NCBI GenBank assembly: GCA_025526915.1
Contig: JAHLKH010000101.1
Location: 31,226-95,225, forward strand
DNA: 64,000 nt
Source: Entophlyctis helioformis
Lineage: Eukaryota > Chytridiomycota > Chytridiomycetes > Chytridiales > Chytriomycetaceae
Reading direction: 5' to 3'
Shown here: piece by piece, positions 58,101 through 64,000 of the stretch
Layout of the letters: the number at the start of each line of letters is the position of its first letter
How positions within the stretch are numbered: position 1 is the first letter of the stretch
Notes under the pieces: model-generated
Database searches by the model: none
What the model was told of the DNA's origin: nothing
Seen by the model: only the letters and a program-made list of their open reading frames with translations
Position numbers and translations under genes: made by a program

Positions 58101-58111
58101 GCGATCAATGA
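52152..58111 (+). CDS. Helical-domain / pseudokinase / LRR receptor-like protein, 30 exons
   Basis: The coding exons 52152-52607, 52684-53541, 53607-53704, 53773-54218, 54274-54690 and 54758-54959, plus 24 LRR exons, sum to 4209 nt, exactly 1403 codons with the stop. The N-terminus is Pro/Ala-rich. A long alpha-helical domain follows (about residues 150-480), including LVVMLEEETARIKTANPSKH and a hydrophobic patch VVSTVISAAKAASHFVPIPG. The kinase-like domain keeps the ATP-binding Lys (EIIVKEFKR) and YMAPEA. It has HGSLSMSRIHL instead of the HRD loop and KISVG instead of DFG, so it should be catalytically dead. The LRR tail comprises about 25 repeats of type LxxNxLxGxIPxELGNLxNL. Helical bundle plus pseudokinase recalls MLKL-like executioners, and the LRRs recall recognition receptors; this combination is my inference. 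No signal peptide or TM is visible. Confidence 0.85.
54960..58111 (+). repeat. Modular LRR exon-intron array
   Basis: LRR exons: 55046-55171 (two repeats), then 55231-55302, 55366-55434, 55488-55556, 55611-55676, 55736-55804, 55866-55934, 55993-56064, 56123-56194, and fourteen spaced about 130 bp from 56253 to 58013, with a truncated last exon at 58072-58111. Exons are 66, 69 or 72 nt, all bounded by phase-2 introns (CT|GT donors, next exon supplying the third base). From 55993 on, introns are 57-58 bp and nearly identical, with GACTGACATGGTGAGTG(C/T)AG at the 3' end. The first seven single-repeat exons are diverged; the later ones are near copies. Confidence 0.95.
56253..57883 (+). repeat. 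520-bp four-exon tandem block within the LRR array
   Basis: Blocks start at 56253, 56772, 57292 and 57812 (period 519-520 bp). Each block has four exons: RLDKNQLSGTIPAELGNL, DLSANQLSGNIPRELGKL, YLHENQLSDNIPTELGNL and GLWKNKLEGSIPPVLGNL. Three blocks are complete and the fourth has only the first exon. Copies differ at only a few bases in exons and introns, showing recent unequal crossing-over or gene conversion. Confidence 0.95.
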
Positions 58112-58518
58112 TCTTAGCTCAGGTGGAGAGGTGTTAGCCTTGTTCCTGCCTGTACTGCTGGCTGCCGGCCAATCACAGGCCATGCAGCACCAAGTATAAA
58201 TAGTTGGATCTGGCAATCTGCAGTTGCCCTTGTGGTTCTAGTTGAACTCAAGCACTGCTGCAGGTTTGTCAGACATGCCTTTGGATGCTTGCTATGGAAT
58301 GAACCACAGTTGAACTCAAGTGCTGCTGCAGTCCTGCCTCACGGCTGGCTTCGCATTGGAGCGGCCATCACAAGAACCACCCAACGCAAACCCCAGTGGC
58401 TGTGTTGCAAGGCATCCAGATCGTTCATCATTTTGGCAATCATTTGGCCATCAGTTGGACTGGCCAGGCTGCCTCTCAGCAAACAGCCCTTAATGAAAGT
58501 ACGAGAACGAGGGCTGGT
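58112..58518. other. Region after the LRR gene, with promoter-like motifs and a short direct repeat
   Basis: It contains GGCCAATCAC (CCAAT-type, near 58167) and TATAAATA (near 58193). The sequence GTTGAACTCAAG followed by CTGCTGCAG occurs twice (about 58240 and 58311). No coding gene is recognised, and the downstream sequence runs into an LTR. Confidence 0.5.
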
Positions 58519-58644
58519 TGTAACAGTCAGCCGCGATCACGTGACACGCGTGCAACCGGTCGCATGTCCCACTTGAATCCTGACAGACCGAAGGCAACTT
58601 GCCCCAGTCATCGCCTTGTGTACTGAAACCCGCTGTCTGTCCAG
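58519..58644 (+). mobile_element. Solo LTR related to the Ty3 element, plus orientation
   Basis: It starts TGTAACAGTCAGCCGCGATC and shares about 125 bp with the minus-strand LTR at 60216-60341, including CACGTGACACGCGTGCAACC and CTTGTGTACTGAAACCCGC. No internal sequence follows. The right boundary (near CTGTCCA) is estimated from where homology stops. Confidence 0.7.
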
Positions 58645-59729
58645 GTCATCTGTACTCCTGAATGATAATAATAGTCTGTGGATTGCACCTGTTTCGCATG
58701 AGAAAATCATGTCGCGTCCAACAAGCAAATGCTTCAGATTGAGGGGGTGATTTTAATATGCCTCTGTGCCAGCAGAGCATGATAATACCATCGTGCCTGC
58801 AGGACGACCAGGGTTCTGTAACTCTGGCTACAGGCTGCTTACCGGGACAAATGTGGGGTCCAAAGGTAGCCACAAGCCACCTCAACACACTACACATAGT
58901 CTTCTTCATTCCCACTCCCGTTTGTTGCTCCTACAGCCTCCGCCGTTTTGGCTGGGCGAGCGGCCAATTTGGCTGGGCTGCAGGCTGGCTCGCGACGGCA
59001 TGATATTAATATGGTGACGGCATGACAATAGCATGCCATCCCGTCCCATTCAAACCAGCTGCTGTTCTGGCCGCTGTGCTGGCTTCTGCAGCCTGCAACC
59101 ACCACACACACAACCACCAGTCCCGTGCCATCCCTCCTACATCCCTTGAACCACTCCAGATCGCTGCATCCTTGCCCACATCCACAGCTGATCCTGCTCG
59201 CAGTGCTGGCTTGCGACGGCATGATATTAATATGGCGACGGCATATCATTAACATGCCTGCTTGGTTGCCGAGCGATTCTGCTTCAAAAATGGTGCGATG
59301 CCGTTGCAGATGCTGCGCTGGCTTCCACCGTCGCACCCTCCAGCCATTGCTGTCTCTTTCTGCTTATCCCCGCGCACTCTTACAGCCTGGCCGCACACCC
59401 ACAGCTGCCTCGCCAGTGCGTCCCATGTGCCGCGCGGTTTGTCACGCTCATCTGTTTTGCCTGGCTGATCTCACACGTTGCCCAACATCGTTCAAGTCTG
59501 TCCGACCCTGGTCGCCGCCTCTGCCTCTGCTGCCGCCGCCCCTGCCCTGCACACTGCCCAACTGTCCAGCATCAACTGTCGTTCGCTCTTCTCGCACCTC
59601 CTCGCCACTGCCCATCTACCTTCGCCCACTGCCCTCGTCCACAACCGCCAGCCACTGCGCTGTCGCTGCTGCCAACCCTGGCCGACACCACACACTGCCA
59701 CTCGTGCTATCACAAAGTCAACCGAGTGC
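58645..59729. other. Repeat-derived region without recognisable gene
   Basis: About 1.1 kb of AT-richer, then CT-rich sequence. The motif GACGGCATGATATTAATATG is present at 58994 and again at 59214, each followed by a second GACGGCAT. Several short Pro/Ala/His-rich frames exist, but none resembles a protein. It is probably decayed repeat DNA. Confidence 0.45.
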
Positions 59730-60001
59730 TGTTCTCGTTCAGGTCTAACTGAAGAGCTGAAAGGTTATGACGCGATAGGGGGTTGATGATCTTGAGTGCC
59801 GCTATCATGAGCGTGTGCACTCCGACCCTTTTATTGTAGTCTGTGTGGCGCTCTACGCGCCCTTAGTGCGGGCTCTCCGCCCTTCAACCCTTGCGCCACT
59901 TAATGAAGCTTTGCTTGTTTCTTCTAGTTTGGTGGCGCACATGCCATGTGTATTGTCTCACTTTGAGCATGTGTCATCGCGTGCGTCATCGCACGCCAAC
60001 A
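59730..60001 (-). mobile_element. Ty1/copia-type LTR
   Basis: On the minus strand a 272-bp segment starts TGTTGGCGTGCGATGACGCA directly after a purine-rich GAGGAGGAG. It has a TATA-like AATAAAAGG and ends GAACGAGAACA. It follows a copia pol C-terminus with its stop codon, so it is read as the 3' LTR of a copia element. Boundaries are by TG...CA and context. Confidence 0.65.
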
Positions 60002-60017
60002 CTCCTCCTCGATGAGC

Positions 60018-60135
60018 ACACTATGCACGCGATCTCACACCGAGCTTCTCGATCAGTTTCTTGATGGTTGCTTCCGGTGTGGCCTTCGTGAGGATGTCTG
60101 CAACAGGACAATGTGCAACGAGACGATGGGCGGTC
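60018..60135 (-). pseudogene. Copia polyprotein C-terminal remnant (RNase H end)
   Basis: Minus-strand codons HCPVADILTKATPEATIKKL followed by IEKLGVRSRA and TAG. The ADILTKAL-type motif is diagnostic of the extreme C-terminus of Ty1/copia polyproteins. The upstream portion has been lost at the junction with Ty3 LTR-like sequence at 60136. Confidence 0.8.
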
Positions 60136-60341
60136 TGACAGACGGCGGGTTTCAGTACACAAGGTTATTCATTGATATAGCTTCGTAGTAATAAAGGCAT
60201 ATGCACGGGCAATACCTGACAGACGGCGGGTTTCAGTACACAAGGCGACGACTGGGGCAAGTCGCCTTGTGGTCTGTCAGGATTCAAGTGGGACGCGCGA
60301 CCGGTTGCACGCGTGTCACGTGATCGCGGCTGACTGTTACA
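60136..60341 (-). mobile_element. Ty3-type 3' LTR with a duplicated terminal segment
   Basis: On the minus strand TGTAACAGTCAGCC (starting 60341) follows a polypurine tract TCAAGGGGGGC. Homology to the solo LTR at 58519 runs to about 60216. A sequence of about 28 bp, TGTACTGAAACCCGCCGTCTG with flanks, occurs at 60217-60245 and again at 60136-60164, so a second LTR end abuts the copia remnant. Confidence 0.7.
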
Positions 60342-62941
60342 GCCCCCCTTGACGAGGGATCCTCTGGAGAACAATCGGCACAGACAAAGAAGGAAGCCAC
60401 ATTCACGTCCAATGCATCCCCAGCGTGGCGGCGGCTGCGACGGACCGGCGGCTGTGCTGGGAGGGCGGCGAGGTACTGGTCCAGCAGATCAGGTGCAGTC
60501 TCATGCAACTCGGCCTCCGATCGGTACTCGTTGTGTTGCGGGCCATAGCCGAGGTACGAGACCACAAAGGAGCGGTGGCCATTGCGAGCGACCTTGTGTC
60601 CAACAATCGCGTCAATCTCCCATTCAGCTGCTGCAGGGTCATCAGCAAAGGCGACTGCAGGCGGCTGAGCAGGCAGTGGCCGGCCAGGGAAAGCAGCGGC
60701 CGGATCGCGGTACGGCTTCAGCAGACGTACGTGGAACCACGGATGCAGACGATGCATGGTCGGATGCAGAGCCAGCTTGCAGTTGAGACCATCCAATGCG
60801 GCGTTGACCTCTGTGATCGGGAATGGGCCCAGCCAGTTGGGCAGGAACGCATTGGGGCGATGCGTGTCGGTGGGCCACACAATGCCGGCGGCTTGCAGCA
60901 TGACCATGTCGCCGACCGCGTAGGCAGGAGCATCCCGGCGGTGGCGATCGGCGTTGCGCTTCTGTCGTTCTTGAGCCTTGGTCAGGTTGGCTGTGGCATC
61001 CACGCGAGCCTTGTCAATGGCGTCGAGCAGGTCGCGGACAGCAGGCGGCGATGATGCTGCCGGCTCGTGTGGCAGCGTGCGAGGCTCGAGGCCAAAGGCG
61101 AGGAAGTACGGAGCATAGCCAGTCGATGCGCTTGGAGCAGAGTTGAGGGCATGGACAGCCGCATCGAGCATGTGCTCCCAGTTGCTGCCGCGGTGGTTGG
61201 CGTACTTGGACAGCAGGTCCTTGAGCGTGCGGATGGTGCGTTCGGACTGGCCGTCGGTCTCCTGGTGGCGGGCCGTTGCCATGACCTGCTCAATGTCCAG
61301 CGCCGCACAGAGCGCCGTCCAGAAGGCAGACAGGAAGCGAGCGTCGCGGTCCGAGACGATAGACGACGGCAGGCCGTGGCCAGCGAACACCCATCGGTTG
61401 AGGAACAGTGCGGCAAGATCCTCGGCAGTCGCATCGCGTCGCGTCGGCACGCACTTGACAAGCTTTGTCAGGCGATCCACAATCACAAATGCAGCATCGT
61501 TGCCCTCGGCCGACATGGGCATGAAAGCAATGTCGCAGGCCACAGACTGGAAGCGGTCGGCAGGGATGGGCAGCGGGTGCAGCAGACCGGCAGGAGCCTG
61601 CGTCGACGAGTTGAACCGCTGGCAGGCGTCGCACGAGCCAACAAAGCGGCCGACCGACGCAGCCATGTCCGGCCAGTAGTAGTGCGCACGCAGACGGCCG
61701 TATGTTTGTTCGCGGCCCTGGTGGCCAGCATGAGGCGGCTCGTGGTACGAGGTGAGCAGGTCTGTGCGCACTTGACCCTCTGGGATGTACATGCGGCCCT
61801 CGTAGAACCACAGGCCGTCGACCAGCTCGAGCTTGGCTGCCAACTGACGCTCGTGCAGAGCAGCATCAGCAGGATCGGCCTTCCAGCGGGCAACGTCCAG
61901 CAGGAACGGATCGGCATCGAGCAGCGGGCGAACGCGGTCGGCAATGTCGGGTGTTGCGGTGGTCAAGGCATCCACTTCAACCTTTGCACGGCATCGAGCG
62001 CAGTGCGGGGCAACAGTCACATGGCGCGACAGCATGTCGGCAAGGTTGTTGTCGCCCCCCTGGATGTACTGGACCACAGCATCAAACTCTTGCAGCTCCA
62101 TGATCCAGCGAGCCTGGCGGTACGACAGCTTGGGCTGCGTCGAGATCCAGCGCAGCGATGCATGGTCGGTGTGGATGGTGAAGTGCACGCTGAGCAGGTA
62201 GTGCCGGTACTTGTCGCAGGTGTCCACAATCGCCAGCATCTCGCGCTCGTGGGTCGGGTAGTTGCGTTCCGCATCGTTGAGCTTGCGCGAGTATAACGAG
62301 ACCGGATGGATCTTGGCCGTGCCGTCTGCATCGACATGCCTCTGGCCAATCCAGCCACCAATGGCAAACTCGGATGCGTCCGTGTACACGTGTGTCTCCA
62401 GCGACGGGTCAAAGTACTTGAGCACCGGAGCGTTTGTGATGGCGTCCAGAATAAAGTCCACAATCGCCCACTTGGCCTCGTCCATCACAAAGGGCACGTC
62501 CTTGTGCAGCATGTCCGTGAGCGGCACACAGATGTCGGCGTAGTCCTTGATGAAATCCTTGACCCACACGACCTGCCCAATGAAGTGTCGCAGATCGCCA
62601 ACAGACCCAATGATCGGCCGAGTCTTCAGTGCCAGCCGATGCTTGTCCTGGATCGAGTAGCCGTCACCCAGCAACAGATGACCGCAGAACTCGAGCCGTG
62701 ACGAGAAGAACTCGCACTTGGACATCTTCAGGCGGAGCGATTCGGCGCGCAGACGACGGAACACTTCCTCCAGGTGCCACAGGTGGTCTGCCTCGGTCTC
62801 CGAGTAGATCAGGATGTCGTCCATGTAGGCGACAACGCAGACGTCCAGCAGGTCGTGGAAGATGCGGTTCATCATGGCGTTGAAGGTGGCAGGAGCGTTG
62901 CAGAGCCCAAAGGGCATCACCTTGAACTGAAACCAATGCAC
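60284..62941 (-). CDS. Ty3-type chromovirus pol (RT to chromodomain), 5'-truncated
   Basis: 885 open codons on the minus strand. RT begins inside the palm (FKVMPFGLCNAPATFNAMMN) and keeps the catalytic CVVAYMDDILIYSE. RNase H shows VYTDASEFAIGGWIG. The integrase has the HHCC finger (HEPPHAGHQG ... GSCDACQRF) and the D-D-E core (ACDIAFMPM, VSDRDARFLSAFW, GQSERTIRTLKDLL). A chromodomain follows (WEIDAIVGHKVARNG, SYLGYGPQHNEYRSEAEL), and the stop lies within the LTR. Gag, protease and the start of RT are missing because the element is cut at 62941 by satellite DNA. The intact frame suggests recent insertion before truncation. Confidence 0.92.
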   Translation of the reverse strand: MHWFQFKVMPFGLCNAPATFNAMMNRIFHDLLDVCVVAYMDDILIYSETEADHLWHLEEVFRRLRAESLRLKMSKCEFFSSRLEFCGHLLLGDGYSIQDKHRLALKTRPIIGSVGDLRHFIGQVVWVKDFIKDYADICVPLTDMLHKDVPFVMDEAKWAIVDFILDAITNAPVLKYFDPSLETHVYTDASEFAIGGWIGQRHVDADGTAKIHPVSLYSRKLNDAERNYPTHEREMLAIVDTCDKYRHYLLSVHFTIHTDHASLRWISTQPKLSYRQARWIMELQEFDAVVQYIQGGDNNLADMLSRHVTVAPHCARCRAKVEVDALTTATPDIADRVRPLLDADPFLLDVARWKADPADAALHERQLAAKLELVDGLWFYEGRMYIPEGQVRTDLLTSYHEPPHAGHQGREQTYGRLRAHYYWPDMAASVGRFVGSCDACQRFNSSTQAPAGLLHPLPIPADRFQSVACDIAFMPMSAEGNDAAFVIVDRLTKLVKCVPTRRDATAEDLAALFLNRWVFAGHGLPSSIVSDRDARFLSAFWTALCAALDIEQVMATARHQETDGQSERTIRTLKDLLSKYANHRGSNWEHMLDAAVHALNSAPSASTGYAPYFLAFGLEPRTLPHEPAASSPPAVRDLLDAIDKARVDATANLTKAQERQKRNADRHRRDAPAYAVGDMVMLQAAGIVWPTDTHRPNAFLPNWLGPFPITEVNAALDGLNCKLALHPTMHRLHPWFHVRLLKPYRDPAAAFPGRPLPAQPPAVAFADDPAAAEWEIDAIVGHKVARNGHRSFVVSYLGYGPQHNEYRSEAELHETAPDLLDQYLAALPAQPPVRRSRRHAGDALDVNVASFFVCADCSPEDPSSRGAVTVSRDHVTRVQPVARPT

Positions 62942-64000
62942 TCAGTGACGCCCCCAAATCCAAATCATGTCCTTCGTCCTTCGTCCCTCGTCCTTCGTCC
63001 TTCGTCCTTCGTCCTTCGTCCCTCGTCCCGCGTCCTTCGTCCTGTGAGGATTTGCATCGAAAACTGGTCGCCGAAATCGTTGATTCATCGAAGACAGAGT
63101 GCCGTTAGGGCAGTCGACTGTGGGAATAAACAGCACCTGGTTAGGGAGAAAGCCCTGCCAATGCTCTTTCCAAAGCACCAAACCTCATGTCTCTACCATG
63201 CCTGCAGCCCCCACAATCCTTGAACAGAGCGAGGGGGTCCAATTTCGCTCGCCACTCGTCACTCGTCCTTCGTCCTTCGTCCTTCGTCCTTCGTCCTTCG
63301 TCCCGCGTCCTTCGTCCTTCGTCCTTCGTCCCGCGTCCCTCGTCCTTCGTCCCTCGTCCCGCGTCCTTCGTCCCTCGTCCTTCGTCCCGCGTCCTTCGTC
63401 CCTCGTCCTTCGTCCCTCGTCCTTCGTCCTGTGAGGATTTGCATCGAAAACTGGTCGCCGAAATCGTTGATTCATCGAAGACAGAGTGCCGTTAGGGCAG
63501 TCGACTGTGGGAATAAACAGCACCTGGCTAGGGAGAAAGCCCTGCCAATGCTCTTTCCAAAGCACCAAACCTCATGTCTCTACCATGCCTGCAGCCCCCA
63601 CAATCCTTGAACAGAGCGAGGGGGTCCAATTTCGCTCGCCACTCGTCACTCGTCCTTCGTCCTTCGTCCTTCGTCCTTCGTCCTTCGTCCCGCGTCCTTC
63701 GTCCTTCGTCCTTCGTCCCGCGTCCCTCGTCCTTCGTCCCTCGTCCCGCGTCCTTCGTCCTCGTCCTTCGTCCCGCGTCCTTCGTCCCTCGTCCTTCGTC
63801 CCTCGTCCTTCGTCCTGTGAGGATTTGCATCGAAAACTGGTCGCCGAAATCGTTGATTCATCGAAGACAGAGTGCCGTTAGGGCAGTCGACTGTGGGAAT
63901 AAACAGCACCTGGCTAGGGAGAAAGCCCTGCCAATGCTCTTTCCAAAGCACCAAACCTCATGTCTCTACCATGCCTGCAGCCCCCACAATCCTTGAACAG
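62942..64000. repeat. Satellite of about 386 bp with degenerate TCCTTCG heptamer arrays
   Basis: Three heptamer tracts (about 62966-63043, 63262-63430 and 63655-63816) are built from TCCTTCG, TCCCTCG and TCCCGCG. They alternate with a conserved unit of about 220 bp starting GTGAGGATTTGCATCG at 63044, 63431 and 63817 (spacing 387 and 386). The unit includes GGGAATAAACAGCACCTGG and CCACAATCCTTGAACAG. The array continues beyond the window. Confidence 0.93.

Noticed and set aside
61067..62296. A 409-codon plus-strand frame over the 60-62 kb Ty3 element
   Set aside because: It is a shadow of the minus-strand integrase/RNase H frame, which carries all the catalytic motifs.
62942..63816. CRISPR-like array of short repeats
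   Set aside because: The heptamers are contiguous and degenerate, without unique spacers, in a eukaryotic genome; it is a minisatellite within a satellite.
62942..64000. Arg/Ser/Pro- or Thr/Lys/Asp/Glu-rich frames in the heptamer satellite
   Set aside because: A 7-bp repeat is open in several frames by chance and encodes only reiterated RPSSFVL/RRTKDEG-type peptides.

Overview
The window is nuclear DNA from a fungus, most likely a zoosporic early-diverging one (chytrid-like). The reasons are: dense spliceosomal introns of about 55-110 bp, with GTGAGT-type donors and CTGAC branch-like motifs; a mitochondrial complex I subunit; Ty3-type chromovirus, Ty1/copia and APE-type LINE elements; a Crinkler-like effector gene; F-box/ankyrin proteins with the LHxNRTEGCT signature; and CAG-rich low-complexity proteins. 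The placement is inferred from gene content and was not tested by a search.

Layout. 0-16 kb is mostly housekeeping: the 3' part of NDUFA6, a long Q/S-rich coding region with many frame switches (584-5813), MCM2, ATP synthase delta and beta arranged head to head with 67 bp between start codons, and a Q-rich two-TM protein. At 16.3-20.9 kb lies a near full-length but frameshifted LINE beside a tRNA-Leu(UAA) gene. At 21-30 kb are a PX-BAR sorting nexin, an unknown protein, a UTP16-like nucleolar protein, RPB4, a tiny membrane protein and a HOS2/HDAC3 deacetylase. At 30.4-31.6 kb the tRNA-Leu cassette appears again, with a 5'-truncated LINE bounded by a 15-bp target-site duplication. Next come an ALKBH1-like remnant, a DCAF-like WD40 protein, a 7TM-RGS receptor and a Crinkler-like gene.

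38.5-50 kb is accessory. It holds two truncated Ty3 integrase fragments sharing one junction, a broken and a partly broken F-box/ankyrin gene, geranylgeranyl diphosphate synthase, and a second frame-switching low-complexity locus. At 50.3-51.9 kb is a damaged Notchless/RSA4 gene.

The most striking locus is 52152-58111. It encodes an alpha-helical N-terminal domain, a pseudokinase and a leucine-rich-repeat tail. After one exon carrying two repeats, essentially every LRR is its own phase 2-2 exon of 66-72 bp, separated by about 58-bp introns. A four-exon block of about 520 bp is repeated three times plus a fragment. The 30 exons add up to exactly 1403 codons. The design permits LRR gain or loss without frame change and looks like a modular recognition receptor.

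58.5-64 kb is repeat-rich: LTRs, a copia remnant, a Ty3 pol truncated inside RT, and a satellite of about 386 bp built around degenerate TCCTTCG heptamers that runs off the window end.
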